A stretch of 64,000 bases of DNA from Corythucha ciliata (GCA_038030265.1 CM075939.1:34267253-34331252); one strand, 5' to 3'; counted from the first letter of the stretch, positions 47,524 through 57,480 are shown. Translations and numbers: made by a program. Notes: generated by a model not told the origin, from the sequence alone.

Positions 47524-47558
47524 ACGAACCGGATTCGGCTGCTCGCCATCTTCAACAT
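47524..47558 (-). ncRNA. Hammerhead-like motif, mutated copy
   Basis: Minus strand: TTGAAGA, T, GGC..GCC helix II, GAAT in place of GAAA, CCGG, TT. Both the first core base and the GAAA are changed, so it should be inactive. Confidence 0.35.
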
Positions 47559-47605
47559 ATGGGAGTACAGCTGAAGTTGTACTTGTGTTGTTTCAGATGT
47601 ACTTC

Positions 47606-47646
47606 CATGCGCTGAAGATGGCGAGCAGCCGAAACCGGTCCGTTTT
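47606..47646 (+). ncRNA. Hammerhead-like motif with intact core
   Basis: CTGAAGA (N at position 7 is free in the consensus), one T, helix II GGC/GCC with loop GAGCA, GAAA, CCGG as a minimal helix III, then TC with C at the cleavage site (47640). Helix I begins with CG against upstream GCG. Core residues conserved; the extra T after CTGAAGA is shared by all motifs in this window. Confidence 0.5.
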
Positions 47647-48080
47647 TGACGCACCTCAACGAGGGATACTGACAATGTAGGCTCCTACGGATACAACTTT
47701 ATGCTCGCATTACCTACCCTCGTAGTTTAAGCGATCTTACTAAAAATATCATTAAAAACATATTTTTCTAGGAATTTCAAGGGTACCTTAATGTCAAGGA
47801 ACGTTCATAAAGTACAGCGGGCATTAGTTTCCCTTTCGTTTTTTCCAGCTCTCTTCAGATCAGTTATTAATATTATTATTATTGGCACAAAAACTGTAGA
47901 GATGTAGCCGCTTGTCGCTTATCATTGTTATTATTTTTAACCTATAGCCGCGGTGCTCTGTTTCAGATCTGCCCCCCTCTTCTGTAACTCTTAACGCGTG
48001 CGTTAGCTGTTAGCCAAATTTCTCAGCAGATTATTTTCAATTATTCACCTTAATTGTTTATTTCGCTAACGCTTGCGTAA

Positions 48081-48196
48081 AGGCCCTTTTCACACTTGAG
48101 ATTCCGGTATCCGATTCCCGTATCGAGGATACTAAAATTACACTACAGTCGCATACTTTTAGTATCCGATACCGGAATTAAGTGTGAAAGCGCCCT
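48081..48196. mobile_element. Palindromic MITE, 'ttcacacttgagattccgg'
   Basis: Left 'aggcccttttcacacttgag', then 'attccggtatccgat', pairs with right 'atccgataccggaatt', then 'aagtgtgaaagcgccct'. About 116 bp, non-coding. Confidence 0.6.
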
Positions 48197-48229
48197 ATAA
48201 GAATTACAGAATAGTGAAGCTGAGGGACT

Positions 48230-48684
48230 ATTCTGTAACTTTTCCGCACCGGATTTTCTATATCGAAAAGTCAACTGATTTCATTGATTTTTAATTCAAA
48301 TTTCAAATTCAAATTCAATGAAATTTATTTGCACATACAAACATCATGCCAGCTCCCAAAAGTAAGACTTGTGGCGGGAGCTGGATTAGTTAAACTAAAT
48401 GAAATAAAAAGTAAGATAAAACATAATCAACATCCGATAAAAATACATAAATACATATTACAAGGTCCAAAGAAAAAGAAAAAAGCAAAATTTACTCTAC
48501 GAAATGACAATATCCCCCAGTGAGTCTAAGAATTTCTTGAACGATTAATATTAACAAAGCAGTCATAATTGAATTTTAAATAAACCTATCGGAAAGTCAT
48601 GTGATTTCATTGATTTTTAAATAAAATGAATGAAATCGCATGACTTTCCGATATGAAATTCGATACGGAAAAAAGTTACAGAAT
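48230..48684. mobile_element. MITE with 'attctgtaacttttccg' ends
   Basis: attctgtaacttttccg (48230) pairs with the inverse 'cggaaaaaagttacagaat' (48666-48684). Subterminal 'gtca..tgatttcattgattttta' also occurs inverted. The centre is A-rich with one short unsupported frame. Confidence 0.6.
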
Positions 48685-48766
48685 CACCTCCCTGACTTTA
48701 TCAAGACAATTTTATTTATTTGGTTTTATTACTTTTCTTTGACTCATTTTCATGAAGAATTACATT

Positions 48767-50366
48767 CAGTGCCGGCCTTAAGGGGGGGGGGACCGCCCGG
48801 GGGCGCCGTGTCCTCAGGGGCGCGTCAAGCAAAACGAGGGGGCCGAGGGGGGAAATGGCGGATGACGGAATATTAGAATAGTTTTTGTCACAGCGAGTGA
48901 GGAAAGCGCCACTTTACCCGCGAGTTTAGCACTAAAGCTGTCCTAGCAGTGACGGAAATGTATTTTCCTACATCGATTTCATGTAGGAAATACCCCGCTA
49001 AGATTGTTTGCTAAGAAGTGTTTCTTTCGTCAAGAGAATGAGATTGCCTTAGTACAAATAACCACTTTATTCAGAGGTCAAGCGAAATGCACTGCTAATT
49101 CGCGCCTCCCGGAAGCAACTTTACGCCTGAAATAGAAAAATTACGCTGACCTCCAGTTTTTGTAGGTCTTATGGCGGCTAAAATTGAGTAGGTGCACTAA
49201 TGTGCTGTACTTCGGGTAAGTAGAAGTGGCTAAAAGTTCGGAAAGTGCAAATATTCGTGCCCAAAATCGAGAAAAATCACTAATTCGAGGTTTCTCGATG
49301 CAACCTCCAGGTGCTAATTTGGGGATGAAATTGAGAAAAATTGTTAATTCACGTCTGAAACTGAGAATAATCGCTGATTCTCGTGAATCAGAGAATTTTC
49401 TCAATTTCAGCCGTGAATCAGTCATTTTTCTGTGCTTACACAAGTAAAGAAAAAACGCTAAATAACTGATAAAATAAAGACAAATACTTAGCTAATGGGG
49501 GAGGGGGTAACATTATTAACAAGTGCTAATTCACGAATGAAATCGCCAAGTCGCAGCTAAAATGGAAAAAATAGCTAATAAGCTAAAGTGAAAAAAATTA
49601 CTACAGTTGAACCAAACTCTGGTGGATTTTTTAAACAAAATTTCAAGATGTAAATGAACCTAAATATGTAAAACAAATTGGTTTTATTGATTTTTAGGTT
49701 CCATTAGAATGTGGTTAACTATAATATTCGCAGCTCAAATCGAGAACAATTGCTAATTAACCGATCAAAGTGAGAAGAAGCACTGACGTGTGGACAATAC
49801 GATGATCCGCGGTTGAAGTTGATTCTGAAGATGACTCCGTGGCTGCAGAAAGCTAACAAAATCACAAATCCGTGGCAAAATGGGGAAAAAGCGCTAATTC
49901 GCGGTGAAAATTGGGGGAAAACTCTCATTCACGGCTGAAATGTAGAAAACCGCTAAAGCGGCTAAAATGAAGAAAAACGGTAAGTAAGGGGGTTAAATTG
50001 AAAAAACTTGAAAATTCACAGAAATAAATTGAGAAAATTGGTCGCGGTTTCGCGGAGGCAACTTAATCGTGGTTAAAACTAGGAAAAAGCTCTAATTCAC
50101 GGGTAAAATTGGGGAAAATCTCTCATTAACATCTAAAATAAGGAAAAACACAAATTCACGGCAAAAATCGCTAATTCACGTATAAAAATGGAGACAAACC
50201 GCTAATTCACTGATAAAATTAAGAAGAAGCGTTGAAATGTGGAAAAAAACACAATTCGCGGTTAAAATGGAGACAAAGCCAGATCGCGGATCCCGAAGGC
50301 TACTTCATGGGGGTACTGATGAAAGAAGATTCGTCCAGCGGTGCCAAATGCCTAAGGCCGGCCCTG
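48767..50366. mobile_element. 1.6-kb hAT-like element carrying a degenerate array
   Basis: CAGTGCCGGCCTTAAGG at 48767 pairs with the inverse of CAGGGCCGGCCTTAGG at 50351-50366. Flanks 'attacatt' (48759-48766) and 'actacatt' (50367-50374) match at 7 of 8 positions, as for an aged hAT duplication. The interior has no transposase; from about 49080 it is the array 'ctaattcacgg.taaaat.gagaaaaa' described separately. Confidence 0.75.
49080..50300. repeat. Degenerate 'ctaattcacggctaaaat' array
   Basis: More than twenty irregular variants of 'gctaattc(a/g)cgg' plus '(t/g)aaaat.gagaaaaa', mostly 30-45 bases apart, with a few inversions (near 49391-49430 the complement 'tctcaatttcagccgtgaat' appears). 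It is entirely inside the hAT-like element 48767-50366, which supplies a means of dispersal for the array. Confidence 0.7.
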
Positions 50367-50543
50367 ACTACATTAAATATACATATGCGAAAGCCCTCGC
50401 GCAGTAAGAGGGGAGCAAATCCCTCCCTGGATGTTAACAAAAATTATTCCCTCCCCCCCTGGCTGCGTCAATGGGAGGCAAGTCACCTCCACCCCCCCCC
50501 CTGATAGACGCCCCTGTTGCAACACTACCAAAAATTTACCCTG

Positions 50544-50848
50544 GTATTACTGTTTAAAAGCTTCAGATAACATGAACATTTTCTTTAAACGGCGTTTTTC
50601 ACTGATCTTAGGATTATGAAAACAGTTAAAAGCAACGGTGAAACGGAGACGGAGAATATTATTGTTACTTCTTGGGGTACACGGAAAAGTAAAAAGCGTC
50701 AATATGACTGGTTCAGATGGCTATAAGAACAGTGAAAGACATGGTGGCTTCAGGACAATTGGTTTATTAGAGTAGATTTGTTACGCTTGAGAGACAGTAT
50801 TTGTTATTTCTTTATCCTTGGAAGCTACTATTTAACCTTGGTGTATGG
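50544..50848. other. Non-coding stretch, nothing recognised
   Basis: No gene, repeat or RNA feature supported. Confidence 0.35.
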
Positions 50849-51008
50849 AGAAACTAATAGCGTTCCCCATTTGCACAAAATTCTGCATTTGGGCAGTTCA
50901 TTTCCACCCGTCTTCACTGAATTAAATCATATGTTAGTGGAGAAGACGGGTGGAAATGAATAGCCCCGTTGCAGAATTTTGTGCAAATGGGGAACGCTAT
51001 TAGTTTTC
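50849..51008. mobile_element. Palindromic MITE with 'tttccacccgtcttc' core
   Basis: 'aaactaatagcgttccccat' and 'ttgcacaaaattctgca' on the left are matched inverted on the right (to 51006). The inner 'tttccacccgtcttc' pairs with 'gaagacgggtggaaa'. The 'tttccacccg' core and 'attttg(c/t)gca' elements are shared with the MITE at 39109-39252. Confidence 0.75.
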
Positions 51009-51775
51009 AGAATACCTTCTAGGTTCAGGGATTTAAACTTCTAAACAAAAATTGACTCCGAAATAACCGTTTTCTTTTGTAAAAAATATTCGATTGTTAC
51101 AATAATTAGTTCATCTCCTCTTGACCTATCCTGAGCATTTTTTTAATTAGAGAAATAAAAGGTATTAAAGTGAACGTATTGTAATTTAATATTGATGTTT
51201 GAAATGAGAGCCAATAATTGCTTTTGTAACTATTATTTCGCAACAAGCTTCGTTCGAATGATGACTGCGTAACAGGTATTTTGTTGCTAATTCTAAATGT
51301 TTAAGTTAATCACGTTTTCTTTTTTGTTCTTTCACTTTGTAACTGGTTCGTGACGCACACAAAATTTCCAGATGTGGAAAGGTGTCGAATTGAGGCGGGG
51401 AGATCACAGCATAGGCGCCGTCATAATCACTTTTCCAAGAAGTATGCTTCGGAACTTAATCGATTGGAGCCCTAATTATTGTACTCTGGCCGGAGCTGTT
51501 AAGATTTTGCATGATGAAAAATCCAAACTCTGGAGTAATTATCAGTAAGGTCACGTACATAAACAAACCAGTAATACTTTAATATAATGGGCGAGTTGAC
51601 AAAATCGCTATTACTGAAATCGTTCTAGAAGAGGGAATCGAAAAGAGGTCGTCACCAGAGGCGCAGGAAAAAAAAAAAAAAAAAAAAAATAGTGGGGAAA
51701 AGTGTTGCATACCCCCTTCCCTCATCATAAGGCGTAGTACATGAATTCAGTCAGTTTTGCCTTGAGTAAACGTCC
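51009..51775. other. Non-coding stretch upstream of the knottin gene
   Basis: Contains an A-run of about 22 bases (51668-51689). No other feature supported. Confidence 0.4.
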
Positions 51776-51781
51776 TATAAA
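51776..51781 (+). promoter_or_regulatory. TATA box of the knottin gene
   Basis: TATAAA lies 65 bases before the start codon. A 'tcatt' initiator-like motif lies at 51796-51800, slightly closer than usual. Confidence 0.55.
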
Positions 51782-51840
51782 GAGAAATTCAATTCTCATT
51801 AGACATAATCGAGTAGCGAAGACTCAGCATCCGTCTTAGC

Positions 51841-52160
51841 ATGAAGTTACACAGCTTTTTAGTTTTTCTCCTTATCCTCTGTGCCGCCGTGGTCATCGGA
51901 GAGGCTCGATCTGCATCAAACTGTCTTTCTGTCGGAAGTAAAGTGAGTTAACGAATTTATTTTCTCTTTTGAAATTTAATCCCTAAACTTAATTCAATTT
52001 CGACACAGTGCAATAACATGCAACTGCAGTGCTGTCCAGGGACCCGTTGCGCATTTTACGCCAACAAATGTTTGGTGAGCCTGCATGTTGTTTACTTTTT
52101 AGACGAAATAAATAATTTCTACATTAAACCATCTTTTGTTCTCTCTCTTTTCAGTTGTAA
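51841..52160 (+). CDS. Secreted knottin-like cysteine-rich peptide, 3 exons
   Basis: Exons: 51841-51942, 52009-52074 and 52155-52160. Introns are 66 and 80 nt, all phase 0 with GTGAG donors and CAG acceptors; the last exon holds only one codon and the stop. The 57-aa precursor has a strong signal peptide (basic N-terminus, hydrophobic residues about 5-19, cleavage near 20-24). The mature part has six cysteines spaced C-x6-C-x6-CC-x4-C-x6-C, the inhibitor-cystine-knot pattern; all six fall in the expected order. The peptide should be exported and disulfide-stabilised. Family members act as antimicrobial peptides, enzyme inhibitors or ion-channel ligands; the sequence does not say which. The coding exons are too short for a 60-codon open-frame cutoff. 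Confidence 0.85.
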
Positions 52161-52975
52161 CTATTGGAGAACAGCGTCGATGTTCGAATCTCAATACAAA
52201 TAACGTTGGTTACAAAATAGACTGAACAATAGTTGGGTAACTCAGCGCTTGAACCTCGGCATTGTTCCCATCTTATTGAGGCCCTAAATGTTTGTCTTAA
52301 ATATATGAACAAAGTAAAACGAATAGAAGAATCCATTGTGTACTACACTGGTTGATTCGAAGTTGTACAATCAGCTCCCTTTCCTTCCCTATATCATTCA
52401 TAATATAGGTACATATTTATAAGAGATCAATCTATCGTTTTCCGTTAATCTATATATCCGGGGTCAGGCATTATTGGTAAACATTGCCTATTATATGACA
52501 ACTTTAAAAATGACGAAATAGATTGAAAAGTGCGTTCTTCACACAAAAACTCATCAGCCCCCATTACACAATAAGCATACGGGGTGATTCAGGATGAACG
52601 TTCGAGAATGAAGGATTACACGTCACTATTGCAATAATTTTTATTAATCATGTCCATTGTTGTTGAATCCACTTATAGTAATCAGAATGTACACACGATA
52701 AATGGAAAACCACATTTAAACAACGAAAAATACTACCCCCCCCCCCCACCACAGTTTACAGCGATGGTACTGGCGAATATTGTTGCATGAATTATACCTA
52801 TGAAAGAAACGTGCAACAAACTTTGATTTCGACAAAAATAACCTCGCTTTACTACTTGAAGACGTCCCTCTGAGTTTACAAGAACAAGTAAAATACATAT
52901 ATGATCGCCGGTATGTATAATAAATTATGGTCACCGATAATAAATTAATTGTAAAGGTTGTAGAAAGACGGGGTA
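52161..52975. other. 3' region of the knottin gene and non-coding stretch
   Basis: No canonical AATAAA was found shortly after the stop; an AATACA variant is at about 52193. A 12-base C tract lies at 52736-52747. Confidence 0.4.
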
Positions 52976-53160
52976 CAGTTGATATAGTTATGATGAAAAA
53001 GCCAAAACACCCGTCGAAGTCTTCAATAATTTATTCTCGCCTACGTTTCGCTATGATCCTAGCATCCTCAGGGCTCCAAAGTCCGAAATGTTAAAAAGTT
53101 CCAGGTCGTTAAAACAAAAGCCTCACATTCTAAACACACCCGATGTATAAATGAGAGACC
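52976..53160 (-). mobile_element. PLE-like fragment with hammerhead motif
   Basis: Contains the best-preserved hammerhead-like core of the window (53033-53081, minus). Flanking 'ttcgacgggtgttttggctt' (minus strand) resembles the region adjoining hammerheads in Penelope-like terminal repeats. No inverted arm is present here and no target duplication was resolved. Confidence 0.5.
53033..53081 (-). ncRNA. Hammerhead-like motif with complete core
   Basis: Minus strand order: GCC (helix I), CTGAGGA, one T, helix II GCTA/TAGC with loop GGATCA, GAAA, CG as a one-pair helix III, TA with permissive A as the cleavage residue, then GGC pairing with GCC, followed by an internal loop and TTT/AAA pairing. 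Every invariant core base is present. A very short helix III is known for Penelope-type hammerheads, which are thought to act as dimers. The extra T after CTGAGGA is atypical. Confidence 0.55.
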
Positions 53161-53269
53161 TTGTTAGATAATTAAAACCATTTTAAAACCCACAATTAAC
53201 ATAATTAAATGAAGCAATTAAAACCCCCTCCCCCCATGACAAATTAGGTTAACAAAAGAAAAAGCTCCA

Positions 53270-54250
53270 AATATTGTGAAGAAGCGCTTATTCGGGGCTA
53301 AAAATGAGAAATTCACTAATTATCGTTACATAATGTGAATGCATCGCCAATTACCTAGTAGTATAGAGAAAAAGTGCTTATTCACTGCTTAAATTGAGAA
53401 AATCGCGGTTAAAATTGAAAAAAGTGCTAACTAATGGCTAAATGTGAAATAATTTTCAAAAAGCTCTGAATCGCGGCTTTTGAAAAAAACCCATGATTTG
53501 CGGGGCATCCTAATTTACTGATGCACACAAAAATCAACCCGGCACCCTAAAATTGAGGAAAAACGCTAACTCGCGGATCAAATGAGGAAAAAGCCTAACT
53601 CACATGCCTAAATGTGAAAAAATGCACATTCGAGGCCAAAATTAAGAATGAGAGCTAATTGAAGGCAAAAAGTGAGAATAAGGGCTCATTCAAAGCTGAA
53701 ATTGACAGCTAACGCCAATTCGCGATTTTTGGAGGCAGCTTCATAAATGAAATTGAGAAGAGGCGCTAATTCAGAGTTAAAAATGAGAAAAGTGCTAATT
53801 CATTGTTATATGTGAATTCAACATTGCCAATTCGCTAGTTATATAGATAAAAGGGGCTAATTCGGAGCTAAAAATGAATGAGAAAATCGATAATTATTCG
53901 TTGCTTAAATGGAGAAAAAGAGCTAACTCATGGCATGGTTGGAAATATACTTCGGAAAAGCTCTTGAATCCACGGCTAAATTTGAGAATAGTGATAATTT
54001 GTGGGGTATCCTAATTTACAGCCAAAATTGAGAAAATTCACGATTTCAACGGCCGCTTCGTTGCTGAGATAACGTGCTATGTCTTGGCTAAAGCAAAGAA
54101 ATTGATCATTCTTGGCTAAAATCGTGAAAAGCTAATATTGTCGACTAAAATTTGTGAAAAGTGCTAATTCATATCTAAAGTTAAGATAACGCTAATCGCG
54201 GATAAAAATAGCTAATTCGCGTCTAAAACTTAGTTCACGTTTAGGGCAGG
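53270..54250. repeat. Degenerate 'gctaattcgcggctaaaattgag' array
   Basis: About twenty-five irregular variants of 'gctaattc(g/a)c' and 'taaaattgagaaaa', 30-50 bases apart, over 1 kb. No unit is repeated exactly. No coding potential. Confidence 0.7.
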
Positions 54251-55161
54251 GTCGTATAGCCAGCCTTTGGCAGCTAGACGTGGGAAGTCAAGTTGCAGGC
54301 ATTCGGGGATGAGTCCCCAGAAAGAGAACTTGGTATAACTCATTAATTATAACGCGAGGTAAATCGACGCGGGAAATTTTCAATTCGACCCCAGAAACTG
54401 AATTAGCGCAGTTAAAGGGTCGTGAACCGTCAAAACCTAACACCCCTTGCTGTAAAACTGTCTTTGTTTTGCATTCTATTTCGGAATTTCCGTCAAATAA
54501 CTGACAATTTTTCCCCCAGAAAGTGATATTTTTGGAACAGAACTTAGAATTCTCGTCTCCTGTGATGATAATAACTCCGGTATTTTAGCCTCCTAAACTG
54601 GACTCTTTCGTCGTAGAGGCAAATGGTTTTTAAGCAACAAACAACCGCAAAATTGGGTTTTCAGTATAACAGAAGAACTGCGACATTTGGGTTTTCTGTG
54701 AGTCAGACCTGCAGAAATGGGTTTTTAGTACCGAAACCCGTGAACTTGGTATATCAGATACAATATTTATTATAGTGAGCGAAATTACTCTACTACTACG
54801 ACTCTAATAAAGACGGCCCTGTATAATGCTGCATGTGCTACTCGAATGGTGGCATGTGTATGGACAGGTGAGTGTGATTTCCCTTTTACTTAAACATTTT
54901 CCATTTTATGGTAAACTGTCTTGCAACAGGGGCTTCTCTATTATGAACGTTTTACTATGGCGTATGAATCTTGCAATAGGCCCACAGGATCTTGATAGGC
55001 CTACAGTACTATAGAAGCTATAGAGCTTGCCAGTCAAGCGAGGCATCTTATACTGTATTCAACGGAGTATCTACGCTTTAAGTTCAGCGGCCTAGTTAGG
55101 CAAAAATCAAATTTTCACTTCGGACGACATAGAAAAGTGTGTATTCAAACATGTCTTTACA
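54251..55161. other. Non-coding stretch with a short array
   Basis: 54460-54760 carries units of 'aa(a/c)ttgggttttc(a/t)gt' type. The rest contains no supported gene. Confidence 0.45.
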
Positions 55162-56463
55162 TTATTTGAGTAAGTCGATGACCTCGTAACCCTCAGTAGA
55201 ATTCAGTTTTTGTTGTTGTGATGACGGGTTTGGCTTGAGAGTCGTGGTCGCCAGCCACCCAGATATATCAGGCGTCGTTATTTGAATAAATTCGTCGTCT
55301 TCGGATGATGATGATGATGACGACTCACTACCAGCGCCCGGTGGCGGAGGTAGATATCCTTCAGAGCAGCAACACTTGAGAATGAAAGAGAATCTTTTGC
55401 AGAGTTTTTTCTTGTCGACGGGACACAGTAAATCCCAGGGGCAAAGAAATGGATGTTCGACGGATTCTGAAGAGCCTAGAAAACATAAAATGTTACGCTT
55501 TTCAAGAGTGATGCCACACTGGAGCGGTTTCAGAGCGCAGCGATTCGACGAAAAATTGCTTTTATCCCCTAAAATGAAGTTAAAATCTCTTCGTGGAGAA
55601 AGGGGCACTCTATACATATGTAGAGCAACAGCGGATAGAGCCAATTTTGTGTCTTCCTTTTATCTGCGCAATTGTTTGTCAGTTCGCTTCGCACGGAAAC
55701 CGCTTCAGTGTGGCAAGCTAAGATAATATCGGGGTTGTTCATTTCCTCATCGAATTTTACCTAAAAACAGACGAACGTTATTTAAGGAAATAATTAGCAG
55801 CAACACTTAAGCATGTAGGTAAAGTCAGAACAAAGAGGTTCAGCAAAAAGCGGACAAATTATATTGCTGTTACAGCTCAAGCCAGAAAGAACGTCTGCGC
55901 AGTGCAAAAATTTCATTATTTTATATTTATGAAATCCAAGATTATTTATATGAATTACCTAAAAGAAAGCAACCTTACCTTTGTTCGGTTTCTTACACCC
56001 GCAACAAAATCCATGGATGACAGCCGGATCAGTGCGGCAGTGACTTTTCGGGCACTCTCCCGGCGGACCACACTTCACTTCCTCGTTGTCTTCATCCCGG
56101 AAAAGCGACTCGAGAAATGAGAACACTATTTTCAAGATGATGATGAAACATGAAAACTTGTGAAATAAAGTAAACTTGTGAAGTTTGTCATTCGAATAAT
56201 AAATTGCACTGTTGCAACCCAGGGTATTGTCCTCTGAAAATCACACGACTTCCTGCTGGTGCAAGTATTTTTATTCGAATGGAAAACGCCAATAAATTCT
56301 TACATCCCCAGCTTTCACCACTTTCGTCCGATTTACTGCTCACAGCCGTTGTATTTTTGTTCTCATTCTCCTCAGACGATGAGCTATCGAAAATGCCAAA
56401 CGACAAGAAACAAGCCTGGTTAAGATGAAAAATTAAAGCTATTAGAAGCAGCCCCCGAAACAT
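55162..56463 (-). CDS. Secreted cysteine-rich protein, 3 exons, 206 aa
   Basis: Exons: 56304-56463, 55979-56125 and 55162-55475. Introns are 178 and 503 nt with GTAAG donors; phases match at both joints (1/1). The start at 56463 is preferred because it begins a typical signal peptide (MFRGLLLIALIFHLNQAC, cleavage near 18-23); an in-frame ATG 32 codons upstream would bury it. Then come an acidic Ser/Glu-rich stretch (about 26-52), a Cys-rich segment in exon 2 (CGPPGECPKSHCRTDP, then CCGC), a second Cys cluster in exon 3 (CPWDLLCPVDKKKLCKR, then CCC), a Pro-rich and a poly-Ser/Asp tract, and an acidic tail. It is likely exported. I do not recognise the family; it could be an extracellular matrix or cuticle component or an inhibitor. 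A TTTTAAAA at 56514-56521 could act as TATA. Confidence 0.78.
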
Positions 56464-56559
56464 TTCGATGAAGAGAAGAGAGAAATGGTCCACAGCCACT
56501 GGTCTAATACTTGTTTTAAAAGTCACGAAACGAGAGGGAGAAGAGGCATGGGACTGCAT

Positions 56560-57060
56560 TCAATCAACACGTTTTTGCTAGTTTGCCAAGGTGACAGCCC
56601 TTGAATAATTCAAACAATAAAACTGAATATTAATTTTCAGGCTCAAAAACGGTGAAGAGAAAAACCTAATTAGCACGCAGAATTATGTAAGATCATTTCG
56701 AGGGTCCAGAACTATGAATATTAGACCTCGAGAGTCCGTAGACATCAGTGATTCCAAGGTCCATTTCTCGTGCAAAACAAAAAGTATATGAGAGCGACAA
56801 AATTCTGTTTAGACATCGGTCCTCGCAGTGAAGTCCAATATGATATATGCAGAGCGATGCATGATTGATAATTAAGCACTTTCCTGATGCATCAGTGCTG
56901 AGGGCAAGGCCATTGATTCCGTGACAACAAATTCAAGGTTTGCTAGAAACGATTTTTTTGCTTAGCCCAAACCCTTGGATGAACCTTCTATGCACCGGCC
57001 ATTTTTCAATTGAATTTTATGAAGAGCTAGAACGGTGTTTTCGAAGGACTCTATCAGGAT
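56560..57060. other. Non-coding stretch, nothing recognised
   Basis: No repeat, exon or RNA gene supported. Confidence 0.35.
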
Positions 57061-57295
57061 AGAAAGCGATTCCAACCTAGTACGGAACAGTCGTTAGTTC
57101 TGAAATTGAGAAAAATACGCTAATTCACAACTTTAACGGGGGCATGGCGCAAATTCGCAGCTAAAATATAGAAAAACTCTTGTGTGCGACTAAAAGTGAG
57201 AAAAGGTGCTGAATCGCGGATTAAATTAAGCAGAACCGATAATTTGAGGCTAAAACTGCGAAAAAGCAAGCATTCGTGACTGAATTAACCAGTAA
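57061..57295. repeat. Short degenerate 'gctaattcacaac..gagaaaa' array
   Basis: Five or six units of the class seen at 49-50 and 53-54 kb lie directly beside the RT relic. Confidence 0.55.
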
Positions 57296-57480
57296 ACAAA
57301 ATTGGTCCAAGAACTGATCCCCGAAGAGCACCAAAGTGTGTACATAGCCATCCTCGTCAAGTGATCATCACCAACAGCCTTGTATTGAAAACGACCTTCT
57401 AAAATTGACTGTAACAGAGCAAGTTCCACTCCCTTAAGTAACCCTAGCATTACCTCAAGCTCTTGGAGTTACCTTAGTAT
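57296..57480 (-). pseudogene. Non-LTR RT relic, motif B part
   Basis: Minus strand reads LLQSILEGRFQYKAV, then after a frameshift GALRGSVLGPILF, the equivalent of the conserved GVPQGSVLGPILF motif of CR1/Jockey-type reverse transcriptases. The adjoining earlier part is at 58829-58965. Dead: frameshifts and missing domains. Confidence 0.65.

Larger units (their letters stand above)
47461..47705. mobile_element. PLE-like inverted dimer
   Basis: 'gcataaagttgtatccgtag' and 'gagcctacattg' on the left are matched by their inverse at 47672-47704. Inner parts carry head-to-head hammerhead-like motifs (47524-47558 minus, 47606-47646 plus). Arms also share 'cctcaacga' (inverted). Same architecture as 41922-42183 and 31098-31431. 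Confidence 0.6.
47046..50516. mobile_element. Non-autonomous hAT element filled with insertions
   Basis: Ends: CAGTGGCGTCTAT at 47046 and the inverse of CAGGGGCGTCTAT at 50504-50516. Perfect 8-bp duplication 'ttgcaaca' at 47038-47045 and 50517-50524. No transposase frame remains. Its interior is occupied by MITEs (47302-47450, 48081-48196, 48230-48684), a PLE-like inverted dimer (47461-47705) and a smaller hAT-like element (48767-50366). Confidence 0.88.
44362..50543. mobile_element. Composite: foldback element split by two insertions
   Basis: The left end reads CAGGGTGAAATTTTGGTAG then TGTTGCAAAAA (44362-44391). The matching inverted right end is in two parts: 'tttttgcaaca' (47035-47045) and, beyond a hAT insertion, 'ctacc..accctg' (50525-50543). 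Longer inverted arms lie at about 46115-46350 and 46770-47020 ('gcgaccttcccggacgttat', 'tgagtgatttcc'). Removing the hAT (47046-50516) and the RT relic (about 44395-46105) leaves a foldback element of about 1 kb. No perfect target duplication flanks the outer ends. Confidence 0.75.

Noticed and set aside
49080..50300. Possible CRISPR-like array
   Set aside because: Units are degenerate, not identical, spacing is irregular, there are no unique spacers, and the genome is eukaryotic.
44354..50551. 8-bp target duplication around the outer composite element
   Set aside because: The flanks 'tacatata' and 'gtattact' do not match; the element ends are supported only by inverted repeats.
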